A stretch of DNA of 64,000 nt from Sthenelais limicola (GCA_942159475.1 OW804100.1:6216127-6280126), one strand, 5' to 3'; positions 10,886-22,011 are shown, counted from the first letter of the stretch. The notes: a model not told the origin generated them from the letters alone. Translations and numbers: made by a program.

Positions 10886-11496
10886 AATTGCATTGGGCGA
10901 TAATAAGGGATCAATTAACGATACACTGAGCTGAGGAAATCAGATAATGTCAACCTACTGATATGTCCGTGTAATCTTTTGTGCGTAATACGTCATCACA
11001 TCTTGCGCTGCTGCTTAGGTAATGAGCTAGATGCGTACGTTGGGACCCTATCTCAACCCATTTGTACGTCGAAGACCTACGCATCGTTCTCGGCGATATT
11101 TTTAATAACTTTGTTCAACTAAAATGATTTGGTTGCATGCAAAAAATAGCTCTTTCCCCTTAGAAGTGAAAGTGTGGCTCAAAGCCCGTTGATTCGGCTC
11201 CAAACACCTGATTGTTATGGGCAATATAACTCGCTATGAGAACGTCGGGCCGACGGGACTGGCTGACGGGACATCCTCAGGTTGATGCCCGATGCTACAC
11301 ATCAAAATTATTGCTATCAATTTTCACAATGTGAAAAGGGTAAACATATGCATCAGTTTTGTTCAAAAAGCGTCTCAACATAATATGTTCTTGCAATTGA
11401 CAAGAGAGAAAGACGCGTTCAATTGTGCGTGCGATGGGCCTGGTGCTAAAACTTTTTTGGTTGTGGGCGGCGCTAAGTTACAACGCATCTCTAAGC
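10886..11496. other. Unassigned sequence 5' of LINE-1
   Basis: I see no gene or repeat here beyond possible LINE 5' UTR. Frames are short and unconvincing. Confidence 0.3.
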
Positions 11497-11543
11497 GATA
11501 GGGCTAGGTTAGCGTCGGGGCGATAGGTTTGGAGCGCTAAAAC
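11497..11543 (-). repeat. Right arm of inverted pair around LINE-1
   Basis: Reads GATAGGGCTAGGTTAGCGTC and then GCTAAAAC. It is the inverted, diverged partner of 4548-4593. Confidence 0.6.
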
Positions 11544-11566
11544 AGCTACTGTGTCTTTGCCAAACG

Positions 11567-11830
11567 CTACCCTATAAGAGCTTTATTCCAAGTTCTTTGT
11601 ATTCTCTTTATTATTTTCTTCCCTAAATTTAGAATCAGAAAGTTCGAAAATTCAAACATGGGTAAGACATTAGTTTTGAAGAGAAATTTTTGCAATATTT
11701 CTGGGTGCACACGTACTAGTAAAGTAACTAAATATACTCGATAAGATGACCTTCGAAATGCATGAATATATTTTATACACTGTCCTGAAATTTGATACAT
11801 ACATTCATGCTACAATAAGCGTTAAACACC
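11567..11830 (-). pseudogene. LINE reverse transcriptase thumb fragment, repeat R4 copy 1
   Basis: The minus-strand frame (77 residues) contains NVLPMFEFSNFLI followed by KIIKRIQRTWNKAL. This fits the conserved LPxxxY...IQxxxxKAL region after the RT core of LINEs. Upstream the segment matches 55660-55800, sharing the ACTGTCCTGAAATTT word on the same strand. It is short, without a catalytic domain, and clearly a relic. Confidence 0.4.
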
Positions 11831-12084
11831 TCAAAAAACATTCCCACAAAGACATCTTGTAAATACAACACTTAGAAAAATAATAATTTTGCGACTTGGG
11901 ATTCAATTTCTCAAACGCATCACATATTTCCGGACTTGTAAACTTCCCCCTTCGAGGAATACCTCTCGTTAGAAAGCACAAACATGGCGGGGATCCTAAA
12001 GACCTTGTTTAAACTATAGCGTCTGCCGTTGCCTCGAACTACTCCCATTAGCTAATTTCAGCAGGGCAAAGTAAAAGCATATAT

Positions 12085-12319
12085 GGGTGAAATTGCTAGA
12101 AAATGTACAATTGGCCCTCACCAATCCTCTCAAATAACCCAAATTTAAGACGAAAATCAGGTTCAAAAAAGAGTTCAACCTAACCAAACAGATTTATTCA
12201 ATGAATATAATACAGAATACACTCAGATATACTCAGTAATTATCATTTTTCACTCTAATTTAGCAGAATTTGAGAGATGTGTAGAACTGTAGATTGTGCA
12301 TTTTCTGAAAATCTCACCC
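12085..12319 (-). mobile_element. MITE-A copy (A2 subfamily)
   Basis: Ends GGGTGAAATTGCTAGAAAAT and the inverse TTTTCTGAAAATCTCACCC. The internal words GAATACACTCAGATATACTC and GTAGAACTGTAGATTGTGCA define subfamily A2, shared with 17930, 44529, 53657 and 58719. The flanks show no clean duplication. Confidence 0.75.
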
Positions 12320-13150
12320 TAATCCAAATCTCGCCGCCACAACAATTATTTATGACCTGCTGTCAGGGATGGCGGTTATGCTTAAAAATTACATGTTTAC
12401 CGCGACCTACGCTCACGGCCACGGCGCACCTTTCTCTCGTTAACATGTTCTATTTCCCCATGGCTGGAAAAATATTTTATTCAGGAAGACAAATACATTT
12501 CGTCATAAGCAGTATTCTCAGTATAGCCTGACTTTAAATACAATTCATATTAACATTATATATTATAAAAAATAAATTAAATTTTAAAAATTTATAAAAA
12601 ATAAAAATAAAGGGACAATCAGCAGTCAAACGTCCATCGTGGAAAGACATAGTCAAACAATTAACATTTTAACGTTTTTTTTATATATTTTTAGCAAGAA
12701 TCAGTACATAGACAATTATAACAATATATGAAGACAAAAGAGTGGCTACATTATCTGCCATGTACAAGCTAAGATCTAGATGTAATATTGTGAGATACAC
12801 GATAATAAAGGTAGAATCCAGAAAGGAGGAAAAACAACTGTGGGGTCGCCTAACAGCTGATATGGAAGAATGTATCGAAATTCTTAGAGACTAGATTTTT
12901 GTAACAGTCCAGTTGGGCTAGGTCTCAAAATAAAGTTAAAAGGGCTAGTAGCCGATCTGGCAATGTCGCTGTCGACCGAAACGTCCAAGTAATGAATCTA
13001 ACTTTCGATGACCAGGTTTTGTTTACCCAAGTCTCCTTACTGTGTATAGATGTGTAATGGAAATAAAATTCATTTGCAAAAATAAAAACAATATATATAT
13101 ATAAAGACAGACAAAAATGAAGTTTCAACTTGAATGGCAAGACTGGAATA
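12320..13150. other. AT-rich unassigned stretch
   Basis: No gene recognised. It contains A/T-rich simple sequence (12540-12620) and a TA microsatellite at about 13092-13103. Confidence 0.4.
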
Positions 13151-13154
13151 ATGG

Positions 13155-13250
13155 GTATAGAACACAATCATGTAGGCGAGAACCCTCCGTTTGAAGGGAC
13201 TCTCTCATCTTTGGGCCTAGACTGTATAGAACACAATCATGTCGGCATAT
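13155..13250 (-). repeat. MITE-B end fragment between short direct repeats
   Basis: A 40-bp terminal piece of MITE-B (CGTTTGAAGGGACTCTCTC to GGGCCTAGACTG, about 13187-13223) lies between two copies of TATAGAACACAATCATGT (13156 and 13225). The direct copies differ only a few bases further on. Confidence 0.6.
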
Positions 13251-13541
13251 ACTGGTGCGACAATCCTTTCTGCCATGAAAGTGAGAAGACAGAGGAAAGT
13301 ACATTATAATAACATAATGTGACTTGTGTAATGACTAACACACCTAATTGTCATCGGATTTACCTTGTATCCCGACCATTACAAGTTCAGAATCGCACTT
13401 TTGGTGAACTTTTTATAAATAAATAATTGTTTCCTTCTTTTTTATCCAATTATCTATAGCCAGAAGACGATGACTAACACATTAAAATGATTTATGATTC
13501 AATATCGGTCAACCATGTTAAAAGAGCAAAATTAAGTATAA

Positions 13542-13774
13542 GGGTCAGATTTTCAAAAAATCTACAATTGGCAGCTCTACACATTTAGGAAATTCTCCTA
13601 AATTAGGCTGTAAAATGAAGAATACCGGGTACATCTGAGTATATTTGGTATTGGGCTAGTTTAAAGTATCAGTTGTGTTATGTTAAACTGTATTTCAAAG
13701 CTCATTTTTGTCTTAAATGTGGGTTATTAGAGGATCGGTGAAGGCGAGTTGTACATTTTCTGAAAATCTGACCC
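13542..13774 (+). mobile_element. MITE-A copy (A1)
   Basis: Full length, with termini GGGTCAGATTTTCAAAAAAT and the inverse ending CTGACCC. ATAA lies on each side (13538-13541, 13775-13778). Confidence 0.85.
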
Positions 13775-13867
13775 ATAAGATGAAAAGTGGTCGCAACGTT
13801 TATATTCTTATCTCAACATCTCAACACATCTAAATTACATCTAAATTACGAAGACATGTTTCTGTTG

Positions 13868-14051
13868 TTAAACGAAGGGAAAGCCTCTCGCCTCAAACCG
13901 CAAAGTGCCATTATAATTCCATTGAGACCACAAAATGCCATTATTTTCCCATTAAAACGCCGAGTTCTAGGCCAGGAAACCGTTTAGCGAATTAAGCGTC
14001 TAATCACTGACATACCATTCTTATCTGATCTGAGGCTTTGGACCTAGAGTG
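13868..14051 (+). mobile_element. MITE-B copy, 5'-truncated
   Basis: Begins at GAAGGGAAAGCCTCTCGCC and ends GGACCTAGAGTG. It lacks the CAGTCTAGG end seen at 59549. Confidence 0.7.
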
Positions 14052-14580
14052 TGTTCAGATCTGAGAATGATGAGCTGTTTAAATCTTTATATATATATAG
14101 AGAGAGAGAATTTTTATTCAATATCGTCATTTACATGAAAAGGACATACAAATCTAAAATTAGTCGTGCTAACTTTAGGTCTTCCATCTGGCCCTAGATA
14201 TAGTAGGTGGTATAGCGTCTTTATAATTGTAATTTCTGTTCTGTTTTTTTTGTTTTTTTATTTAATTGATCAGCCAACTAATATTTAACAATTGATAGAG
14301 AAAAACGCATGTCCGCCTTGCGGATGTATTCTTGCGTTGCTTGATACCATTACAATAAATTCTACTTATTATAAGCACAAAATATAACTAAAGAATATCG
14401 TTATACATAATCACATATCATTTACATATTCAAGTCTCAGTTCAAATTCTCCTTCAATATATATTCCCAGTCATTTTCTCCAAAAGAATTGCCTAGTCCT
14501 GAAAAGGACCTTTATGCACATACACTAAGAACAAAGGGACAGGATAAAAGAAACTTTTATCAATTCTCGTTCCTCCAATA
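14052..14580. other. Simple repeats and LINE 3' UTR relic
   Basis: TA and AG dinucleotide runs at about 14087-14108 are followed by T-rich sequence. A TGCGGATGTATTCTTGCGTTGC block near 14320 resembles the LINE 3' UTR at about 580. No frame. Confidence 0.35.
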
Positions 14581-14906
14581 GGGGACTTGCATAGCCGCCA
14601 TTTCGAATCTTGATTCGCATGGAATTATGGGACTAAAGGTACAGTATAAAATGAATAGAAAAATTCCATGTTTAGCGTGGACTATAATATCAATATCCAT
14701 GTGTTTTACATGTTTCCACGTCACTAGTCTCGATCTTTCCAATCATGCATTTGGTTTTCATAGAACATTTATACAAGCTTTGATATTGGTAAAACATTCT
14801 TGCAAATTTCGATAAAAATGTTGCAAAATATTTGTATGTCAGATTTCAACAGAATCCATCCCAGGATGTATTGTACAGACATACGCAGTGGCACATGCAA
14901 CTCCCC
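14581..14906. mobile_element. MITE-C copy 1, TA target duplication
   Basis: Terminal inverted repeats GGGGACTTGCAT and ATGCAACTCCCC, with TA directly outside both (14579-14580, 14907-14908), a Tc1/mariner-type signature. No coding capacity. A second copy is at 22380-22702, sharing ATTTGGTTTTCATAGA and ATTTCAACAGAATCCATCCC. Confidence 0.75.
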
Positions 14907-15323
14907 TATTCTGTTAATCTATTCAAATAATTTTTTTTAAATAGTTAGACAATATTTTTAAGTCCACACTCCTTCTAGTTTCTTCAGGTAATTCTGTTAT
15001 TGTCCCGTGTGCTGATGTTTTGCCCTGATTGTTCTGAGCTGTTGATATTACAGTTATTTAGCTCTGCATTATTTTGCCGCGCTGTGCCTTAATTATGATA
15101 GATACTTTAAGAGGTAATTTAGATATTAATTTTGTTTATTCTATTTAGAGAGGCAACGCCTGAGACCCATCCATGACGGATAGCGCGTTTTTTGTGTAAT
15201 GTATTAAATATTATATTGGCCTTAACGAAATAGAAAAACAAAAGTTTCATTTGTGAGCACGTAACACTGAGACGTAGAACAACTGTCGTGTGCTGGGCTT
15301 GGTTTCTTACAGATTCCGCATTT
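14907..15323. other. Unassigned, with inverted LINE 3' UTR relic
   Basis: At about 15130-15235 the block AGAGGCAACGCCTGAGACCC and the following T-rich part resemble, in inverted orientation, the LINE tails near 475-640 and 14210-14350. The rest shows nothing I can assign. Confidence 0.35.
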
Positions 15324-15558
15324 GGGTCAGATTTTCAGAAAATGTATAATTTGCAGCTGTACACATTTAGTAAATTCTGCTAAATTAGGCTGCAATTTGG
15401 TCAATACTAGGTGAATTCGAGTATATTCGGCATTGCATTGATTCTAGCAATCTGTTTGGTTAGGTTGGACTGTATTTTGAACTTTATTTTCGTCTGAAAT
15501 GTGGATTATTTAAGAAGATTGGCGAAGTTGAATTGTACATTTTCTGATAATCTGACCC
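15324..15558 (+). mobile_element. MITE-A copy (A3)
   Basis: Complete ends GGGTCAG and CTGACCC. The internal words TTCGGCATTGCATTGATTCT and TTTGGTTAGGTTGGACTG define subfamily A3. The flanks ATTT and ATGT are an imperfect duplication. Confidence 0.8.
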
Positions 15559-15679
15559 ATGTAACACATAATGATAATGATTAAAGCCTCATGTTTTGAA
15601 GTTGGAACAACATTTAGAATTTACTGAATGTGCACTGAATGGACCAATTCACATAATAGTGATATGTATCTATGTATAA

Positions 15680-15800
15680 TGCTTTATTTCCGGAAGTGTA
15701 CATTTTCAATAACACATCAAATTTTACACCGAAAAGGGGGTGGGTCTCCTCTATGAAACCATAGATCTTCCTGAGGGTCCCCTTTGGAAAAAATGTAGTT
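15680..15800 (-). repeat. Interspersed repeat R3, copy 1
   Basis: Shares GCTTTATTTCCGG, TTTTACACCGAAAA and CTCTATGAAACCATAGA with an inverted copy at 25575-25672 and a diverged copy at 44390-44520. Read on the minus strand it ends CCGGAAATAAAGCATTATAC, a plausible retroelement 3' end. Confidence 0.6.
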
Positions 15801-15873
15801 ATGTTATTGGTGTCACCACCCTGCCATTTCCCTTACATTATAACTAACGTAGATCTATCCTTTTTAACTATAT

Positions 15874-16108
15874 AGATCAGATTTAAAGAAAATGTACAAT
15901 TCGTCTTCACCAATCCTCTTAAATAATCCACATTTAGGACGAAAATGAGCTTCAAAATACAGTTTAACATAACAGAACTGATACTTGAAATCAATGCGAT
16001 CCCAAATATACTCAGATATACCCGGTATTCTTCATTTTTCAGTCTAATTTAGCATATTTTACTAAATGTGTAGAGCTGCCAATTGTACATTTTCTGAAAA
16101 TCTGACCC
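15874..16108 (-). mobile_element. MITE-A copy (A1)
   Basis: The left end is decayed (AGATCAGATTTAAAGAAAAT); the right end CTGACCC is intact. The internal sequence is A1 in reverse orientation. Confidence 0.8.
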
Positions 16109-16259
16109 ATCATGTGCTTGAAGTATATCATGGGGTGACAGTGAGGGGGCGACACCTGTGACCTGCCCTACATGTATAGTTGGTGTATATTAGTTATATA
16201 AATACTCTGTGACCCACATCATAGGCTAAGTATGATTTTCACTCTCAGTGCTCGTAATT

Positions 16260-16494
16260 GGGTCAGATCCTCAGAAAATGTACAATTCATCTTCCCAAAT
16301 TCTCTAAAATAACCCAAATTTCAGACGAAAATAAAGTTCAAAATACAGTTCAACCTAACCAAACAGATTCCTAGAATCAATGCAATGCCGAATATACCCG
16401 AATTTGCCTAGTATTGACCAAATTGCAGCCTAATTTAGCAGAATTTACTAAATGTGTACAGCTGCCAATTGTACATTTTCTGAAAATCTGACCC
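16260..16494 (-). mobile_element. MITE-A copy (A3)
   Basis: Both ends are complete, flanked by AATT at 16256-16259 and 16495-16498. The flanks continue as CGT and ACG, so the original target was itself a palindrome. Confidence 0.88.
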
Positions 16495-17156
16495 AATTAC
16501 GAACAATAGTTCCTCGTCCCCTCGCTTGTTCTAGAACGTTCGACACTCACTGAACAGGTGAATGCGTACCTAAAACGTACATATTTTCCAAAATAGATGT
16601 TGTATATATATCGAAACACTAAATCAATTATCTTGACTTAACATGACGGTGTTACAAGAAGCCAGCCAACAGGAACACTAACCTGAAAGTGCTAACACCA
16701 AGTATAGCACCACAATAACGTAAAGCGCAACTGAAGTGGAATAATGTCCCTACAATTTCACACACACTCACACAAATTAGGAAAGCTTTTAGAATTAACA
16801 TATATTTATAGCATAAAAATCTACTTTACTCGGGACGTTATTATTCCATTTGTGTGGCCAGTATAACTACTACGTACTAGTATTCACTCACAAGGCGTAC
16901 AGTATAAGTTAAACGGCTTGTTATAGGACTAAAAAATAGATCCGTAAATGACGTCACGATTGTTACAGTTCAAAGCACGCAAATCTGAAATACTTTACAA
17001 GTGTTATGAATTCTGGGAAAATTACATTTATATTTCAATCTAAATGTTTTTGAGACCTTATAATTCCTATCAAATCTTAAGAATATTTAAAGTTTTCAAA
17101 ATATTTCTATCACTAATAATGAGTATTTCAATAGAAACTTACTCTTTCCGTCCCTC
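16495..17156. other. Unassigned stretch
   Basis: AT-rich; no gene or repeat recognised. Confidence 0.4.
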
Positions 17157-17568
17157 TTCCTCTCATCCCCCCTCTCCTGCTCACCCTCCCTCTCCCTCTC
17201 CTGCTCACCCTCCCTCTCCCTCTTCCGCTCATCCCCCCTCTCCTGCTCACCCTCCCTCTCCCTCTCCTGCTCACCCTCCCTCTCCCTCTCCTGCTCACCC
17301 TCCCTCTCCCTCTCCTGCTCACCCTCCCTCTCCCTCTCCTGCTCACCCTCCCTCTCCCTCTCCTGCTCACCCTCCCTCTCCCTCTCCCGCTCACCCTCCC
17401 TCTCCCTCTTCCGCTCATCCCCCCTCTCCCGCTCCCCCTCCCGCTCCCCCTCCCGCTCCCCTTCCCGCTCCCCCTCCGCCTCCCTCTCTCCCTCCCTCTC
17501 CCTCTCCCTCTCACCCTACCTCTCCCGCTCACCCTCCCGGTCATCCCCCCTCTCACCCTCCCTCTCCT
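17157..17568. repeat. Polypyrimidine minisatellite, 24-bp unit
   Basis: Tandem units containing CTCCTGCTCACCCTCCCT plus CTCCCT. It encodes spurious PSPAHPPSP-type proteins in both strands. The unit is related to the 18-bp unit at 2380-2642, differing by one added CTCCCT. Confidence 0.92.
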
Positions 17569-17929
17569 TAAAACTTGATATTATTTTTTTCTAGGTTCTT
17601 AGTGTGTTTCATGTATAATATATCTCACTTTAATTGAGCTGCCATACCTTATATTAAACAACAAGCACACCGACCGCTGCAAAGTGGTTATCCATGGCTT
17701 TTTTACACTCGAAAAAACGCCTCGTGATAAACAGAGCATGTGAAGTGCGGCCATGGCCATTAATCTATTTCCGACACCGGTAATTTATCAATGAAATGCT
17801 GGCTTCGTACATTATGTGACATGTAAGACCAGACAGCTAATCCAGGCTCATTATGCAGCATTTATATGTGATAATCATCGCCTGCTACGCACAGACAATC
17901 AGGAGATAGGAAAAGGGTAATCTACATAA

Positions 17930-18171
17930 GGGTCAAATTTTTAGAAAATGCACAAGCTACAGTTTTATGCATGTCTCAAATTCTGCTAAACTAGAGTGAA
18001 AAATGATATAAATACTGAGTATATCTGAGTGTATTCTGTATTAGTAGAGTATTCATTCAATAAATCTGTCTGGTTATGTTGAACTGTATTTGAATCTGAT
18101 TTTTGTCTTAAATTTGGGTTATTTGAGAGGATTGGTGAAGGTGAATTGTACATTTTCTGAAAACTTGACCC
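17930..18171 (+). mobile_element. MITE-A copy (A2)
   Basis: Ends GGGTCAAATTTTTAGAAAAT and the inverse CTTGACCC. ACATAA lies on each side (17924-17929, 18172-18177), a longer match than the 4 bp usual for the family. Confidence 0.8.
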
Positions 18172-18177
18172 ACATAA

Positions 18178-19690
18178 TACACTAGCAATAGTATCCGTCG
18201 TTGGATGGTAATTAGAAGACAATGGTGCACTCATGAGGGATGAGATGTTGACATAATTGGAAAGGCCCCACTTTTGTGTTGTATAATCATAATCCACTAA
18301 TATGGAGTAAATGTAGTGTGTATATTATATGTCTAGCAAACAAACAGAGGAATAGTCTTGGATAATATATTTTATTTGGCTCGGTTAGGTGATATTTCAG
18401 TTTCTCTTCCATCTCCAAAAGGAGAGACAAAAAAAAGGAAAAGATTTTTCACGATCTAGTCCAACCGACTGCTTGGCAGCTTGTGTTTGAATAGAGAGTT
18501 TGTGCGCGCGTTTGACCTTGGTTGCTGGGGAAGGAATAGTTCCGGCTCCGGTGGGGTCACCAAATGTCTTGCCGCCTCAACATAGAACAATATGAAAGCA
18601 TACATATCGTCACCATATAGGCCCACAAAGCCATCATTTAAGATTTAAGAAGTTACCCCTAACCACTGCATGATAAACTTAATTTGAGGTATTTTATGTA
18701 ACATTTAAATGCCGAAAAGGCTGCGAGCATTCTCAAAACAAGCTGTTATTTTATGGTGATATTTTGCTATTTTAGCAAAAAATAGGTGATCAGTGTCCCA
18801 TTTTTAAATTCTGGAATGGGACGTAACATTTTCTCTCATGGAAATAGGACAATAGGGCGAAATGATTATCTACTTCATAAAAATTATAACTGATATTAGA
18901 CATGATTAAGGACAAGAAGAATTACCCATGCCTGACGTAATAGGCAACTTCCAAAATACACTGTTTGGTTTGAGATAGTGACAGCTTGCACTGATTTCAC
19001 ACAGGGATCGAGGCCTATCTGAGGGTGGGTGGGGCTCTGACGATGACGGATACTATTGCTAGTATATTATGTTGGGCGGTTAAATCCTGAGGCGTGGCCG
19101 GAAGTGGACGTCCAACACTAGTAGCACTGGTCTGTATGCTTACAACTGTCCCGGCCAGCCCAGCAAACGGTGACTCAAGGCCGGTATACAACATGTACCT
19201 CCACATACCCGCTCACACACAGTGCACGCACATGCATCATGCACTCAACCTGCACCTACATACAGAACATCCAATAACCTATTGAGAATTTGTTCTGAAA
19301 GTATATTGACCAGTACAATTGTCATAACATTTCAGGGATTGTTCCTTACTACAGAAGAATCAAATAAATGAAAGAAAAAAGGCATGTTACCCCGTTAGGT
19401 TTTTTTTTGGTAGAGTCCTTGAAAAAAAACCCCGTTTATTATGGGAGTCTATGAGAATGTGTAGTATTTTTTCACATTTTACAAAAAAAAATTAAACAAT
19501 GACCAGTCCAAATTAGTTTAGATTTGTTACACTTTTATTTGAGGTCATATTCCACTAATTAACACATAAAAATCATATCTTACCCTATATGAAGTCAAAT
19601 CAAGAACTGGAACACAATAAAGGGTTGGAGGAAGATCTCGACAGCCTGGCATTTATTAATTAATCATTCGGAAAAAAAGAAATAAAGTTC
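18178..19690. other. Unassigned stretch
   Basis: No convincing frame. There is a GC-richer patch at 19020-19200 with short overlapping frames on both strands but no domain, and A-rich and T-rich runs at about 19400-19490. Confidence 0.4.
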
Positions 19691-21016
19691 AGTTCAAGGT
19701 ATATGTGCGTCCACCCAGCATGGTGGTAAACATGCGAGTGTCAGTCAACTGCCAGCTAGGTGTGGTTTGAACTCCAACTGTAGGTTATTAGCAGCACACA
19801 CCCAGAAAATATCACGTAAGAGGCCATGCACCCGGGTTAGCTCCCATGCCGTTATTGAGCATTGATACCACTTGGGTCAGAGTACAAGTAGATAATGGTG
19901 TCCTGGTGAGATTTAGCATACCTGCTAATAGCAATCCACATAGGGATCAACTCCCAGTAGTGGATGTTGGAGAATGGTGAAGAGGGTAAGGTGACATTTT
20001 GCCAGTGGAAATGATCAATGTGAAGAAAGTCACTATACTGGGGTGATAGGTTTGAGTTGAAGAAGCCAGCCACCCAGTCAGCCCTAGAATGCAGGCCATA
20101 GCCAGTGGCACTCACATCGGTGTATATAACAGGGCCAAGGCAGGACTGTACAATAAGCCTCTTGCCATTGAACTGGGCGGCGAATTCTAGCCCCCAGCTA
20201 ACATCTAAGTGGAACTCATCAGTGAGGGACACACAACCTTGATCAGGGGCCCGCTTGAGCACATCTAGAAGACGTCTAGTGAAGGTGCACTCACCTCTAA
20301 CCACATGAGCACAGCACAGCTTCTTGGTAGCACGCCTCTTGCCAGAGATCCAAGTGAGTTCACTATTCAGACAATGCAGGTGTTTCTGAAGGAGAGAGAT
20401 CTCCATGGTACTAGAGTTGAAGTGAAGGCCCAGGAATACACATGACTGGGAGGGGGCAGAGATCTTTTGCCAAGCAATACCGAGGCCAAGATTCAATAAC
20501 AACCTGATCAGGACCCTTTGAGCCAAGGCATACTACTCGAAGGAGTCGCATACCAGGAAGAAGTCGTCAATATAATTAATGACACGAGTATATCCACGTC
20601 TGATCATTCACCTAGTGATGAAATTAGAGATCTGGACGAAGATGAAGGGGGCGCATTTGATGCCGAAGCATAAGCGAGTGTGCACATAGAAATGTTCTCC
20701 GTCACCCAGATCCCACCGAATGCCCTGACTGATGATCTTGCTCCCTGATAGACACATTACGGTAGGCTGCAGAGATGTTGATGGTGGACATGAAGCAATC
20801 ATGGGTCACCAATTTACAAGCGAGGTCGGACGTATAACAGAAAGAATGACAGGTTTCCAGCATGAAGTTTTTCACAGAACCATCTAAGGGCCTCCTACAA
20901 TCAGTGATAGGGCAATATTTATTGCCGGGCTTGGGGACAGCACCAATAGAGTGCACACAAACACGCTTCTCACTGACAGGAATGTACGTGAAGCATTCAA
21001 CCTCCAAACTAATCAA
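19690..21016 (-). pseudogene. DIRS-like retrotransposon RT/RNase H, decayed
   Basis: Minus-strand frames read in order through an RT and RNase H. The frame at 20702-21016 has GAVPKPGNKYCPITDCRRPL and STINISAAYRNVSI. The frame at 20608-20802 has GIRWDLGDGEHFYVHTRL and CFGIKCAPFIF. The catalytic YIDD is at 20563-20574. The frame at 19852-20526 has FLGLHFNSSTMEISL, CAHVVRGECTFTRRLLD and the RNase H-type YTDVSATGYG. Frames are separated by stop codons and shifts, and the reading continues recognisably to about 19700 in another phase. The arrangement fits the DIRS/Ngaro order, in which a tyrosine recombinase should follow downstream; none is visible between 18.2 and 19.7 kb, so the copy is truncated. 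Confidence 0.65.
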
Positions 21017-21099
21017 GTCAGGGATAAAAGCATGAGGCGCTAGTTCAATAGCAGTGAATAATCACGACGGTCATGAGACATGAAGAAGTCACTATCTAC

Positions 21100-21770
21100 A
21101 ATCTGGAATCCCTGGGTGACCCCTTCATTCAGGAAGAATACCAGTTCCAAGTCAGTTTCAAAAGCAAAGATTGTATAGCTGTCTCACAAAATGTAGCTTC
21201 AAAAGTAAATGGATGGATGTTAGCTAACAAATTACTTGTAAACTCAAAAAAATGCCTAGTGCAAATCATAGGCTCAGATGGAAGTTGAAAGGTATTGATT
21301 ATAATGCTGTTGGAGCTAGTTACATTAAAGGCAATGCACTAGAGATGGTACAAAATGTGAAGTATTTAGGCTTTAATATTGACAGGCACCTGAACTTCAA
21401 CAATCACTTTATGAAAATAAAGAATAGTGTCCAGTCGAAAGTTAACCAACTAGGAAGAATAAGGTATTACATTGACAAAGATGCTGCTGTGAAAATACTG
21501 AAAGTGCACATAATACCCTTAACGGAATATGGTGTAATATTCTCAAAATTGGCGAATAATACTATCATCCGTAAAGTACAAAGTGTAATTAACAGAGGTG
21601 TAAGAATGATTGATCTTAACAATCAATTGCCTGCAGCGGAGATCATGAACCAATACAACATTCTAACTGTTGATAAGAGAGGGTTTATTGCATTATTGGG
21701 TTTAATGTTCCACTTAAAGAATCTTGACTCGTATGTGCAATTATTATACACACATTCAATACTGAGGCCC
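21100..21770 (+). pseudogene. LINE reverse transcriptase C-terminal half
   Basis: Two plus-strand frames (21073-21288 and 21252-21809) join by one frameshift near 21285. They read VNGWMLANKLLVNSKKC, KYLGFNIDRHLNF and HIIPLTEYGVIFSKLAN, then IRKVQSVINRGVRMI, the segment after the YADD box in LINE RTs. The 5' part with the catalytic residues is missing. The end of the second frame is read into foldback FB-1, which begins at about 21739. Confidence 0.7.
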
Positions 21771-22011
21771 CGACAGCCGCACATTACTTGTAACATGGTA
21801 TTGGACTAGTACATTACCAGCTCGTTGTCATGGCGACGCAAGTTTGGTGGCGCAAGATTGCCGACGCAAGGTTGCCGACGCAATCAACTTACTATAAGGC
21901 ATGTATAATAATCAACTTATAGGACTCGTTGCCGCACGACGCGTAAATAAAGGACTCGACCTGCGGTCTCGTTCTTTATTTACGCGCCGTGCGGCAACTC
22001 GTCCTATAAGT
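21739..22011. mobile_element. Foldback element FB-1, copy 1 with long hairpin
   Basis: The outer part (21739-21913) has ends ATTATTATACAC and GTATAATAAT. It is followed by a near-perfect hairpin (21915-22011) with arms ACTTATAGGACTCGTTGCCG and GCGTAAATAAAGGACTCG around a 5-bp loop. The same two parts in the same order occur at 40353-40731. No protein is encoded; the 75-residue minus-strand frame here is a reading of the hairpin. Confidence 0.75.

Larger units (their letters stand above)
4594..10890 (-). mobile_element. CR1/Jockey-group LINE (LINE-1 of this window)
   Basis: Non-LTR retrotransposon on the minus strand. Its 3' end carries an AATAAA-type motif followed by a short TTGAAA/TGAAAT tail (4594-4640), typical of CR1/L2-like elements that end in microsatellite tails rather than poly(A). 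ORF2 is at 5402-8347. A separate upstream frame (10214-10885) may be ORF1. Between them, 8348-10213 has no frame longer than about 75 codons, which is long for an inter-ORF spacer, so part of it may be insertion or decay. The 5' boundary is not defined. That both ORFs belong to one element is inference from strand and order. Confidence 0.7.

Noticed and set aside
17044..17571. 175-residue PSPAHPPSP-repeat protein and its 142-residue antisense partner
   Set aside because: Same reason: the 24-bp array is open on both strands. The N-terminal 35 residues have no recognisable feature.
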